This document shows, piece after piece, positions 9,236-17,379 of a stretch of 64,000 bases of DNA; position 1 is the stretch's first letter; the number at the start of each line of letters is the position of its first letter. A program made the translations under genes and the position numbers. This DNA is from Salegentibacter salinarum. Its GTDB lineage: Bacteria; Bacteroidota; Bacteroidia; Flavobacteriales; Flavobacteriaceae. Location: NCBI RefSeq assembly GCF_900168115.1, contig NZ_FUZC01000001.1, forward strand, positions 1 to 64,000. The letters run 5' to 3'. A model generated the notes under the pieces. That model did no database searches, was not told the origin of the DNA, and saw only the letters and a program-made list of their open reading frames with translations.

Positions 9236-10030
9236 TTGAACGAATTAGATGCTGCCATTCTGGGGATAATCCAGGGGCTAACCGAATTTCTACCTGTTTC
9301 TTCCAGTGGCCACCTGGAACTTGGTAAAGCCCTGCTGGGAGATAATAGCATTCCCAGTGAATCCCTACTTTTTACAGTTATTCTCCACGCTGCAACGGCC
9401 TTGAGTACCATTGTGGTTTTTAGAAAAGATGTAGCAGAAATTTTTAATGGCTTATTTCAATTTAAATGGAACGATGAATTTAAATTTTCATTGAAAATTA
9501 TTCTTTCCATGATTCCCGCTGCTATTATTGGGGTTTTCTTCGAAGAACAATTGGAAGGTCTCTTTGGCGGAAATATTATTTTTGTAGGTTTTATGCTTAT
9601 CGTCACAGCCCTACTATTATGGCTGGCTGATAAAGCCAAAAATACCGATAAACCTGTAAGTTACAGCAATGCTTTTGTTATTGGAGTAGCCCAGGCTATC
9701 GCAATTTTACCCGGAATTTCCCGTAGCGGAGCTACAATTTCTACTTCAGTATTATTAGGAAACGATAAAACCAAAGCGGCAAGATTTTCATTTTTAATGG
9801 TTGTTCCTTTAATTTTAGGAAAAATAGCCAAAGATCTTTTAGATGGCAATTTAATGGAAAGCACAACTTCTTTCTCTATCTTAGCCATTGGTTTTATTGC
9901 CTCTTTCCTTGCCGGACTTGCTGCCTGTACCTGGATGATTAGTATTGTAAAAAAGAGTAAGCTCTCTTATTTTGCTATTTACTGCTTTATCGCTGGAATA
10001 GTTTCCATAGCGGTTGCTTATTATAATTAA
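9236..10030 (+). CDS. uppP: Undecaprenyl-diphosphate phosphatase
   Basis: UppP (BacA) recycles the lipid carrier for cell-wall synthesis by removing a phosphate from undecaprenyl diphosphate in the inner membrane. The N-terminal block IIQGLTEFLPVSSSGHLE and the second block AILPGISRSGATIS are the two family signatures with the conserved Glu and Arg. The 264 residues form about seven or eight membrane helices. The start codon is TTG; no ATG lies nearby and the N terminus matches the family length. It follows DUF3098 by 6 bases and precedes truB. Confidence 0.95.
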   Translation: MNELDAAILGIIQGLTEFLPVSSSGHLELGKALLGDNSIPSESLLFTVILHAATALSTIVVFRKDVAEIFNGLFQFKWNDEFKFSLKIILSMIPAAIIGVFFEEQLEGLFGGNIIFVGFMLIVTALLLWLADKAKNTDKPVSYSNAFVIGVAQAIAILPGISRSGATISTSVLLGNDKTKAARFSFLMVVPLILGKIAKDLLDGNLMESTTSFSILAIGFIASFLAGLAACTWMISIVKKSKLSYFAIYCFIAGIVSIAVAYYN

Positions 10031-10076
10031 ATTTTCCTTGAAATTACTTTTCTAGGGAGAAACCAAATAAACTTTT

Positions 10077-10790
10077 ATGACCACAGAAATTAAAAAATTC
10101 ACTCCTGAAGATTTTAAAACCGGCCAGATCCTGGTTTTTGATAAGCCATTGGAGTGGACATCCTTTCAGTTGGTTAACAAGGTGCGTTGGTTAATTAGAA
10201 AAAGCTGCGGAATAAAAAAAATAAAAGTAGGACACGCCGGTACTTTAGACCCATTGGCGACCGGAGTTTTGGTAATATGCACGGGGAAATTCACTAAAAA
10301 GATTGCCGAGCTGCAAGGAACCGAAAAAGAATATACAGGGACTTTCACCCTGGGCGCCACTACCCCATCTTACGATATGGAAACTGAAGTAGATAAAACC
10401 TACGACACAGCGCATATTGCTGATGAAGATTTAGATGGCGCCGCGCTTCAGCTTACTGGAGAAATTGAACAAACCCCGCCGGTATTTTCTGCATTAAAAA
10501 AAGATGGAAAACGGCTATATGAATACGCCAGGAAAGGAGAAGACGTAAAATTAGAGAGCAGACCTGTTACCATCCACGAATTCGAAGTTGAAGCTCCCAG
10601 GTTTCCTGAAGTAGATTTTAGAATAGTTTGCAGCAAAGGCACCTATATAAGAAGTGTGGCCAACGATTTTGGAATCGCACTGGGTTCCGGTGCCTACCTT
10701 TCTTCTCTTAAAAGAACGCGCGTTGGCGAATTTACTATAGACGAAGCTTTAGACCTCCAATCTTTTGAAAAATTGCTACCTTCAGCATAA
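10077..10790 (+). CDS. truB: tRNA pseudouridine(55) synthase TruB
   Basis: TruB makes pseudouridine 55 in the T-loop of tRNA. The motif GHAGTLDPLATGVLVICTG holds the catalytic Asp (about residue 60). Later blocks (PPVFSALKKDGKRLYEYAR, CSKGTYIRS) also match the family. At 237 residues it is a short TruB with little or no C-terminal PUA domain, as is usual in this phylum. It lies 46 bases after uppP. Confidence 0.95.
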   Translation: MTTEIKKFTPEDFKTGQILVFDKPLEWTSFQLVNKVRWLIRKSCGIKKIKVGHAGTLDPLATGVLVICTGKFTKKIAELQGTEKEYTGTFTLGATTPSYDMETEVDKTYDTAHIADEDLDGAALQLTGEIEQTPPVFSALKKDGKRLYEYARKGEDVKLESRPVTIHEFEVEAPRFPEVDFRIVCSKGTYIRSVANDFGIALGSGAYLSSLKRTRVGEFTIDEALDLQSFEKLLPSA

Positions 10791-10820
10791 AATAGAACAT
10801 TATACGTTTTATTTTAAAGC

Positions 10821-11525
10821 ATGGATTTTTTCGATAAACATAAAGCCCTCATAATTACCGTACTTTTTTGTTCGGTTTTAATTCTTGGTCTTTATAATTT
10901 TAGCCTTTCCCAGAAACAAAAGTACCAGCAGGAAATGTTGGTAGATTTAGAGGAATATACCCAAACGGAGGAGGAGGAAGAAGAAATTTCGGAAGAACCT
11001 GAAACGCAAACCAACGAAAATTCTCCCGAAACGCATAGGGCATTTAATGAAAATCAGGAAGCGCGGGAAGAAAATTTTAATAGGGAGTTAGATGAAATTT
11101 TAGAACAGAATAGTGCACAACAGGAAGAAAGTTCAGAAAGTGAAAGTGCTACACAAGGCACTGTTCCTACCGCTAATAAATCTGAAACCAAAAAGCAATC
11201 TGATGGCGATAATTCTTCTGAAAATATCTCCACTCAATCGGGAAGTTTAAGAAACAGTTCTATTTCATTTTCACTGCGCGGAAGAAATGCCATCTCCATT
11301 CCGAATCCTATTTATACCTGCGACAGGGCCGGAAAAATTGTAGTGAATATCACTGTAAACGCTGAAGGCCGTGTAATTGAAACCGGAATTAATAAAGCAA
11401 GTTCAACTTCAGATAACGAATGTCTAATTGAAAATGCATTAGAATATTCCTCTGATGCCGTATTTTCACAGCTGGCAGGCCGAAACGAACAACCCGGCAC
11501 CATTACTTACAATTTTAAACCTTAA
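10821..11525 (+). CDS. TonB-like membrane protein
   Basis: A membrane segment near the N terminus (about 10-26) is followed by a long Glu/Ser/Thr-rich region (about 45-145), then a C-terminal domain with IYTCDRAGKIVVNITVNAEG, a form typical of TonB C-terminal-like domains that touch outer-membrane receptors. The acidic linker replaces the usual Pro/Lys-rich one. An energy-transducer role is inferred; no ExbB/ExbD genes lie in the window. It follows truB by 30 bases and precedes tag by 4. Confidence 0.7.
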   Translation: MDFFDKHKALIITVLFCSVLILGLYNFSLSQKQKYQQEMLVDLEEYTQTEEEEEEISEEPETQTNENSPETHRAFNENQEAREENFNRELDEILEQNSAQQEESSESESATQGTVPTANKSETKKQSDGDNSSENISTQSGSLRNSSISFSLRGRNAISIPNPIYTCDRAGKIVVNITVNAEGRVIETGINKASSTSDNECLIENALEYSSDAVFSQLAGRNEQPGTITYNFKP

Positions 11526-11529
11526 AATA

Positions 11530-12108
11530 ATGGCAAAATTACAACGTTGCGGCTGGTGTGAAGGCGATGCACTTTACGAAGCATATCACGATAACGAATG
11601 GGGCGTTCCTGTTTATGATGAGGAAACTATCTTTGAATTTCTAATCCTGGAAACGTTTCAGGCGGGGCTAAGCTGGATTACGGTGTTGCGAAAACGAGAA
11701 AATTTCAAAAAAGCTTTTGATGATTTTGACTACAAAAAAATCGCTAAATATTCCGAAGAAAAAATTCAGGAATTACTTGAAAACCCGGGAATAATTCGTA
11801 ATAAATTAAAAGTAAGAGCTACAGTAACCAACGCTCAAAATTTTATAAAAATTCAGGAAGAATATGGGACTTTTAGCAAGTATATCTGGAGTTTTGTAGA
11901 CGGTGAGCCAATTCAAAACGAGGTAAAAAACTACAAAAAATCTCCTGCGACAACTGCTATTAGTGATAAACTAAGCAAAGATTTAAAGAAAAAGGGATTT
12001 AAGTTTGTAGGTTCTACCGTAATGTATGCTCATATGCAGGCAACAGGAATGGTAAATGATCACGAAGTAACTTGTTTCAGGTATAAAGAAGTTAAAAAAC
12101 TCTCTTAA
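11530..12108 (+). CDS. tag: DNA-3-methyladenine glycosylase I
   Basis: Tag removes 3-methyladenine from alkylated DNA. The N-terminal block RCGWCEGDALYEAYHDNEWG and the C-terminal NDHEVTCFRY supply the Cys/His zinc ligands of the family, and FQAGLSWITVLRKRE carries the helix-hairpin-helix region. The frame is open from 11455, but that start would overlap the previous gene by 71 bases; the ATG at 11530 gives the standard 192-residue protein. It ends 2 bases from the convergent aat gene. Confidence 0.95.
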   Translation: MAKLQRCGWCEGDALYEAYHDNEWGVPVYDEETIFEFLILETFQAGLSWITVLRKRENFKKAFDDFDYKKIAKYSEEKIQELLENPGIIRNKLKVRATVTNAQNFIKIQEEYGTFSKYIWSFVDGEPIQNEVKNYKKSPATTAISDKLSKDLKKKGFKFVGSTVMYAHMQATGMVNDHEVTCFRYKEVKKLS

Positions 12109-12110
12109 TT

Positions 12111-12764
12111 TTAATCTTCAAAAGGAACTTCTAAATACTTTAGAAATCTGGCTCTCGAAATTTCTTCAGCCCCGAGGCTTTCTAAATGTTTGGTATACAC
12201 CTGGCAATCTATAAGCTTGACACCTTCATCTTTTAACTGATCAACAAGGGTAATAAAGCCGTATTTAGATGCATTGCTAACCGTGGTAAACATACTTTCC
12301 CCGCAAAACACCTGTTGTTCTTTCAGATAAATTCCGTAAAGTCCGCCCACCAATTTATCCTCCTGCCAAACCTCTACAGACCGAGCAATATTAAATTCGT
12401 GTAATTCTCTGTAACTTTTAATTATCTCTGGAGTTATCCAGGTTCCATGTTGGCCTTCCCTACGAATTTCTGCGCAAGCTTCTATAACTCCTTCAAAATC
12501 TTCATCAAAAGTTACTGTAAAAGCTTCTTTTTTAAATAATTGCTTCATACTCTTGGAAACTTTTAATTTCTCAGGAAAGAGCACCATCCTGGGATCCGGA
12601 CTCCACCAAAGTACGGGCTGAGAATCGTCATACCAGGGAAAAATACCGTGGTTATAAGCATAAATTAAACGTGGAATACTCAAATCTCCCCCAATAGCCA
12701 ATAGTCCCTGATCATCGGCTTCAGAAATGGGTGGGAATTTTTCGTTATGTTGTAAATAATGCAA
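12111..12764 (-). CDS. aat: Leucyl/phenylalanyl-tRNA--protein transferase
   Basis: Aat adds Leu or Phe to proteins with an N-terminal Arg or Lys and so marks them for the N-degron pathway. The block FPWYDDSQPVLWWSPDPRMV is the family signature, followed by GTWITPEI and LVGGLYGI...FCGESMF. The 217-residue length is standard. It is convergent with tag. No clpS lies in the window. Confidence 0.95.
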   Translation of the reverse strand: MHYLQHNEKFPPISEADDQGLLAIGGDLSIPRLIYAYNHGIFPWYDDSQPVLWWSPDPRMVLFPEKLKVSKSMKQLFKKEAFTVTFDEDFEGVIEACAEIRREGQHGTWITPEIIKSYRELHEFNIARSVEVWQEDKLVGGLYGIYLKEQQVFCGESMFTTVSNASKYGFITLVDQLKDEGVKLIDCQVYTKHLESLGAEEISRARFLKYLEVPFED

Positions 12765-12802
12765 TTGTAGGGATTTTGGATAAATAAGAAAAGTACAAAA
12801 AG

Positions 12803-12840
12803 AAAAAGCTTAGCCCTCTTAATAGGATGCTAAGCTTTTT
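12803..12840. terminator. Bidirectional-looking terminator
   Basis: An 11-bp stem AAAAAGCTTAG/CTAAGCTTTTT with a 16-nt loop lies between the start of aat and the end of DUF3127. It most likely ends the minus-strand DUF3127 transcript. Confidence 0.75.
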
Positions 12841-12882
12841 ATAATATGAAACGAAATTATTTCTAAATCCGGTAAGGATTCT

Positions 12883-13257
12883 CTAGAATGGAAGATCGTC
12901 GTAATCTTCTTCGTTTAAGTTGTTTGCAGGCTCAAAATTATCTGGCGGCGGTACATTTTCCCCACCTGCCGACGGGTCTGCTTGTAAATTTTCTATTCTC
13001 CAACCCTGGATAGAGTTAAAATATTTAGTTTCACCTTGCGGACTTACCCACTCTCTACCTCTAAGATTAATTCCAACTTTTACCGGCTGTCCTACCTGAA
13101 AGTTATTAAGCAAATCTGTTTTATCCTGAACAAATTCTATCATAATATGTTGCGGATATTGCTCCTCTGTAGTTACCACTACTTCTCTCTTTCTAAAACC
13201 ATTATTTCCAAAGGTCTTGGTTTCTCCTATTAACTTAATCTTACCTTGTACTTCCAT
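12883..13257 (-). CDS. DUF3127 protein, SSB-like tail
   Basis: This 124-residue protein begins MEVQGKIKLIGETKTFG, typical of DUF3127, with an OB-fold-like strand pattern up to about residue 90. The last residues, DDLPF, copy the acidic tip of single-stranded DNA-binding protein, compare the ssb gene at 40032 that also ends DDLPF. A role on single-stranded DNA is inferred. It starts 1 base after the flavin reductase-like gene stops, so the two are cotranscribed. Confidence 0.85.
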   Translation of the reverse strand: MEVQGKIKLIGETKTFGNNGFRKREVVVTTEEQYPQHIMIEFVQDKTDLLNNFQVGQPVKVGINLRGREWVSPQGETKYFNSIQGWRIENLQADPSAGGENVPPPDNFEPANNLNEEDYDDLPF

Positions 13258-13258
13258 C

Positions 13259-14137
13259 TTAATCTGTTTTTGCTAATAATAATTTCCAGGCAGCATCGGT
13301 ATTATTTTTCTCCAAAAACAATTGTGCCCGGGTATGAATATCTCTTTTGTTATTTAATTTTACTAATTCGCTTAAATCTTTATTTTCATCAATAAAGCTT
13401 GCAACTTCCTCATCTTTTGGCAGCGCTTCAACATTCCCCAATTTACCAAGATCATTTCCGGTTAAGGTTTTACTTTCCCTAATTTCCGCAGGAATGGCAT
13501 CTATACCGATCCCTAAATTGGAAAGCGGCTTTGGCACCTCGAACATTCCCATATTCGCCCGCGTATACCAGTTACCGCCCATTCTGGCCACCTGATCTAT
13601 TTTATGCTGATCTATAAATCCGTCTTCATCTAAAATGCTTTCATTAATATGCATTTTAAGAACTTCACAAATTACAAGGTTTCCGGCTCCACCTTCCTGG
13701 CCCGTTTCAATTACTTGTTTCACTTTACATTCAAACTGTACCGGCGATTCAGCCACCCGAAATGGTTTTATTAGATCAGATTTTAGCATTGTAAAACCTG
13801 CTTTTTCAAACTCATTTACACCTTCGGCATATTCGGTACTGGAAAGTGACATTTGCTGAACAATATCGTAATTTACAATATTGATCACTACCTCATCAAC
13901 ATTTTTAACATTGGTGTAGGTATGCTTAACCGTATTATCCCGACCTCTTCTCGACGGGGAGAAAATTAAGGTAGGCGGATTAGATCCAAAAACATTAAAA
14001 AAGCTGAAAGGCGATAAATTTGGACGGCCTTCAGTATCTACTGTACTAGCAAAAGCGATAGGCCTGGGCCCAATGGCACCAAGCAAATAACGATGAAGCT
14101 TGCCGGTGCTCACCTCTTTAGGATCTATTGTAAGCAT
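13259..14137 (-). CDS. Flavin reductase-like domain protein
   Basis: The 292 residues start with a flavin reductase-like FMN-binding split barrel: LGAIGPRPIAFASTVD, NLSPFSFFNVFGSNPPTLIF and FECKVKQVIETG are typical of the DIM6/NTAB group. The last 70 or so residues are a helical extension. The enzyme probably binds FMN; its substrate is unknown. It is the first gene of a two-gene unit with DUF3127 and is divergent from the histidine kinase. Confidence 0.85.
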   Translation of the reverse strand: MLTIDPKEVSTGKLHRYLLGAIGPRPIAFASTVDTEGRPNLSPFSFFNVFGSNPPTLIFSPSRRGRDNTVKHTYTNVKNVDEVVINIVNYDIVQQMSLSSTEYAEGVNEFEKAGFTMLKSDLIKPFRVAESPVQFECKVKQVIETGQEGGAGNLVICEVLKMHINESILDEDGFIDQHKIDQVARMGGNWYTRANMGMFEVPKPLSNLGIGIDAIPAEIRESKTLTGNDLGKLGNVEALPKDEEVASFIDENKDLSELVKLNNKRDIHTRAQLFLEKNNTDAAWKLLLAKTD

Positions 14138-14249
14138 ACTTAATTTTTAGCAAAGGTAACGAAACCAATAGGGAATGAAAAGCCGGGGCACGCAATAAAA
14201 TTAGTTTAAAAACGCTTATCTTTAAATCCTTTAAAGCTCAAAGGCCTGT

Positions 14250-15404
14250 ATGAACTTCACAGACGAACGCACTTTTAATCGCTGGTTTATTATTATTTCG
14301 TGTTTTATAGTAGTAGGCCTTGTTTTATGGAATACCAGCATCTTTTTTCAGCGTTTAAAACAAGATGAACGGGCTAAGATGAACATTTGGGCCAAGGCAC
14401 AGGAAGCTTTAGACCGCGATCCGCCACCTGCAGATGCCGATCTTGATCTTATTCTTGAAATTTTAAATAATAATACCACCATCCCAATAATCCATACCGA
14501 TACCGATGGAGATATTGCCTACACCACTAATATTGATCCCGATAAATTAGAAAACGAAAAGCAAGCTGAACAACTTCTTGAAAGTTTAAAAGAAGAAAAT
14601 GCTCCCATAATTATAAATCTGGGAAATGGAGAGCAACAATATATTTATTACGGAAATTCGCCGGTTTTAAATAGTCTTAAGTATTATCCCGTTGGGCTGG
14701 TACTTATAGGTTTTCTGTTTATTGGGGTTGTTTATTTCTTCTACACCACCACCAAAAACAGCGAACAAAATAAACTCTGGGCCGGAATGGCGAAAGAAAC
14801 AGCGCACCAAATTGGCACGCCCTTATCGTCACTTATAGGCTGGACTGAGATTTTAAAACAGGAGAATGTAAAGGAGTCTTATCTCGTGGAAATGGAAAAA
14901 GACATTAACCGTCTTGAAACCATCACCGAGCGTTTTTCTAAAATAGGTTCGTCTCCAATTCTGGAAAAAACAAATATTATTGAAGCAACTCAAAACAGTT
15001 TCGATTATTTAAAAACTAGAAGCTCACGACTTATTGAATTTTCTATTGATGTTCCTAAAGGGTATATCCCGGTAATGTTAAATTCACAACTTTACAGCTG
15101 GACCATAGAAAACCTGGTGAAAAATGCCATAGATGCAATGCGCGGAAAGGGAAAATTACATATTCAAATAAAAGAGGAACAAAAATGGGCACATATCTTT
15201 ATAAAAGACACGGGAAAAGGGCTTGATAAAAGTAAATTTAAGCTCGTTTTTGAGCCTGGGCATACCACCAAAAGACGAGGCTGGGGCCTGGGCTTGTCCT
15301 TAGCAAAACGAATTATTGAAGGTTACCACCACGGAAGAATAAAAGTAGCCGAAAGCGAAATAAAAAAGGGAACAACTTTTAAAATTTCCCTACGGAAAGT
15401 TTAG
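14250..15404 (+). CDS. Sensor histidine kinase
   Basis: Membrane segments at about 12-32 and 146-166 enclose a periplasmic domain of about 110 residues. The phosphoacceptor lies in MAKETAHQIGTPLSSL (His186), followed by a HATPase domain with NLVKNAIDAM, DTGKGL and GWGLGLSL. No HAMP domain or receiver is present. The ligand is unknown and no response regulator gene is adjacent, so it is an orphan kinase. Its end overlaps the convergent thioesterase gene by 4 bases. Confidence 0.93.
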   Translation: MNFTDERTFNRWFIIISCFIVVGLVLWNTSIFFQRLKQDERAKMNIWAKAQEALDRDPPPADADLDLILEILNNNTTIPIIHTDTDGDIAYTTNIDPDKLENEKQAEQLLESLKEENAPIIINLGNGEQQYIYYGNSPVLNSLKYYPVGLVLIGFLFIGVVYFFYTTTKNSEQNKLWAGMAKETAHQIGTPLSSLIGWTEILKQENVKESYLVEMEKDINRLETITERFSKIGSSPILEKTNIIEATQNSFDYLKTRSSRLIEFSIDVPKGYIPVMLNSQLYSWTIENLVKNAIDAMRGKGKLHIQIKEEQKWAHIFIKDTGKGLDKSKFKLVFEPGHTTKRRGWGLGLSLAKRIIEGYHHGRIKVAESEIKKGTTFKISLRKV

Positions 15405-15811
15405 AACTTAGAAAGCTGCTCCCTTAAATCTTCAGGTATTCTGAAGGTTTTATCTTTTTCAAAATCATAACAAACCACTACATCTTTACCTTCAGCGCAA
15501 ACCTCATTCGCCTCATTTAAAATAAGATGTTTTAATCCGAAACTGGAATTTTTAATAAAATCTATTTTGGTTTTTACTATTGCCTTCCCGGGATAATACA
15601 ACGACTTTTTAAAATCGCAATGTGTAGAAACCAACATTGTTCCCATATTGGTATTTTCATACATCTTGTAAATACCTGAAGCTTCCCAGAAATTCACACG
15701 ACCCGACTGCATATAGCGCATAAACGAAATATTGTTTACATGCTTATACATATCTAAATCGCTCCAGTCTATTCTAAGCTTGAGCTGCAGTTTATAAGCT
15801 TCGGTTCCCAT
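15401..15811 (-). CDS. Acyl-CoA thioesterase, hotdog fold (YbgC/FadM-like)
   Basis: The 136 residues have the pattern of 4-hydroxybenzoyl-CoA thioesterase-like proteins: LRIDWSDLDMYKHVNNISFMRYM holds the D-x-x-x-H-V-N-N motif, of which the Asp is the likely catalytic residue. It should cleave acyl-CoA thioesters; the natural substrate is unknown. The start codon overlaps the stop of the HIT gene by one base, so the two are translationally coupled. Confidence 0.88.
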   Translation of the reverse strand: MGTEAYKLQLKLRIDWSDLDMYKHVNNISFMRYMQSGRVNFWEASGIYKMYENTNMGTMLVSTHCDFKKSLYYPGKAIVKTKIDFIKNSSFGLKHLILNEANEVCAEGKDVVVCYDFEKDKTFRIPEDLREQLSKF

Positions 15812-16200
15812 TAAAGGTTAACGTGAATAGATTCTGCCAGTTTCTTCAATTCTTCATCTTTCATTTTTACACTTTTAGAGAAATCCATATCACTCATAGA
15901 ATTCAGCGGAATAAGATGTACGTGAACGTGCGGAACTTCAAGACCTACTACGGCCATTCCCACCCTCTTACAGTCAACCGTCTTTTCTAAAGCGATTGCT
16001 ACTTTTCGGGAAAAACGCATTAGTTCCTGGTACATTTCTTCCTCCAAATCGAAGATTTTATCCACTTCTTTCTTCGGAATACATAAGGTATGTCCTTTCG
16101 AATTTGGGTTAACATCTAAAAAAGCTAAAAACTGGCTATCTTCTGCGATTTTGTAAGCAGGCACTTCTCCCTGAACTATTTTAGTAAATAAACTGGCCAT
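15811..16200 (-). CDS. HIT family protein
   Basis: This 129-residue protein begins ASLFTKIVQGEVPAYK and carries the HIT triad VPHVHVHLIP (H-x-H-x-H), the mark of nucleotide hydrolases of the Hint group. The frame is open from 16245, but that part is an AT-rich leader that overlaps the greA terminator; the ATG at 16200 gives the usual family N terminus. It sits between greA and the thioesterase. Confidence 0.92.
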   Translation of the reverse strand: MASLFTKIVQGEVPAYKIAEDSQFLAFLDVNPNSKGHTLCIPKKEVDKIFDLEEEMYQELMRFSRKVAIALEKTVDCKRVGMAVVGLEVPHVHVHLIPLNSMSDMDFSKSVKMKDEELKKLAESIHVNL

Positions 16201-16231
16201 AATATTTTTGAATTGGTTAGTATATAAATAT

Positions 16232-16279
16232 AAAATCCTTTTCACAGAACCTTAGTTAAAGGTATTGGAAAAGGATTTT
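16232..16279 (-). terminator. Terminator of greA
   Basis: A 12-bp stem AAAATCCTTTTC/GAAAAGGATTTT encloses an inner ACCTT/AAGGT stem. It lies 24 bases after the greA stop; the T-run is within and just after the stem. Confidence 0.7.
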
Positions 16280-16302
16280 ACAAACTGTTAAATACCGGAA
16301 AC

Positions 16303-16779
16303 TTACTCTCTCCAGATCTCTAAAATTTCAAATTTCATCTTACCGCTGGGCACATCAATTTCTGCGGTATCTCCCACTTCTTTTCCCAGTAATCCTTTAC
16401 CTATAGGAGAATCTACCGAGATTTTACCCGTTTTTAAATCGGCTTCACTTTGGGCTACCAGCTTATATTTTACTTCGGCACCACTAGTTTGGTTTTTTAT
16501 CCTCACGTGGGAATGTACAAGAACTTTAGAAGTATCTAATTGAGATTCGTCTATAACTCTGGCATTCGCAACTACTTCTTCTAATTTTGAGATCTTCATT
16601 TCGAGGAGACCCTGAGCTTCCTTGGCAGCATCATATTCTGCATTTTCACTTAAATCTCCTTTATCACGGGCTTCGGCAATAGCTTCTGAAGCCTTTGGCC
16701 GTTCTACATCACGTAGCTGATTAAGTTCATCCCTCAACTTTTTTAATCCCTCTTCAGTATAATAAGATACTTTGCTCAT
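16303..16779 (-). CDS. greA: Transcription elongation factor GreA
   Basis: GreA rescues backtracked RNA polymerase by stimulating cleavage of the transcript 3' end. Residues 1-75 form the coiled coil (YTEEGLKKLRDELNQL, ...GDLSENAEYDAAKE with the acidic tip), and the C-terminal FKBP-like domain ends with SPIGKGLLGKEVGD. The ATG at 16779 gives the standard 158 residues. The longer open frame from 16866 adds an unrelated leader. It is divergent from the Rieske-like lipoprotein. Confidence 0.97.
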   Translation of the reverse strand: MSKVSYYTEEGLKKLRDELNQLRDVERPKASEAIAEARDKGDLSENAEYDAAKEAQGLLEMKISKLEEVVANARVIDESQLDTSKVLVHSHVRIKNQTSGAEVKYKLVAQSEADLKTGKISVDSPIGKGLLGKEVGDTAEIDVPSGKMKFEILEIWRE

Positions 16780-16898
16780 AACTTCATCGTTTATATAAAT
16801 AGAAAAAATCCCATAGCACGACGGGATTTGTTTAACAAATATAATAAATTTACGCCTTGAAAACAATAATAATATTTAGCGAAAAAATTGCCGATATC

Positions 16899-17330
16899 AT
16901 GAAAAAAACTCTTTTTTTGCTTCTATTTTCAGTAATTATTAGCGCTTGCTCCACCAATGATGACAATGACCTTAATAACCCGAATCTAATAGATTTGAAT
17001 TTTAGACTTCAACTAAACCTGGATTTCCCTGAATATAATGATCTTCAATTTCCCGGAAATAGTTTTGTTACTTACAATGAAGGTATAAGAGGAGTTGTTG
17101 TTTACAACATTAATAACTCGCAATACACGGCCTTTGAACTAAGTGATCCCAATCACCCGCCGAGTAATTGTTCTGCGATGACGGTAGAAGGTGTTACCGC
17201 TACCTGTAACTGCGAAGATGCAAATTCTTATAATATTATTACCGGCGAATTGCTTGAAGGGGAGGGCGAATATGCAATGAAACCTTACCGAATTGAACGC
17301 CGCGGCAATATGATAGAAGTTTATAATTAA
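16899..17330 (+). CDS. Rieske-like lipoprotein with altered cluster ligands
   Basis: A lipoprotein signal peptide ends in the lipobox ISAC (Cys17 of a 143-residue product). The C-terminal half has the layout of a Rieske domain, with NCSAM and TCNCEDA at the places where Rieske proteins have C-x-H and C-P-C-H. Both histidines are absent, so a 2Fe-2S cluster of the normal type is unlikely. The frame is open from a TTG at 16857, but the signal peptide starts at 16899. It stands alone and the function is unknown. Confidence 0.7.
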   Translation: MKKTLFLLLFSVIISACSTNDDNDLNNPNLIDLNFRLQLNLDFPEYNDLQFPGNSFVTYNEGIRGVVVYNINNSQYTAFELSDPNHPPSNCSAMTVEGVTATCNCEDANSYNIITGELLEGEGEYAMKPYRIERRGNMIEVYN

Positions 17331-17369
17331 AAAAACCTCCCCCTTCCTATTAAAAAGGAAGAGAGAGGC
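17329..17369 (-). terminator. Terminator of the thiamine-type TonB receptor
   Basis: On the minus strand an interrupted stem CCTC...CTTCCT/AGGAAG...GAGG is followed by seven T residues. It lies 11 bases after the receptor stop, and its T-run reaches the end of the convergent lipoprotein gene. Confidence 0.65.
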
Positions 17370-17379
17370 GACAAACAAA

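Noticed and set aside
11455-11529. Longer start for tag
   Set aside because: The extra 25 codons lie inside the end of the TonB-like gene and do not match the family N terminus.
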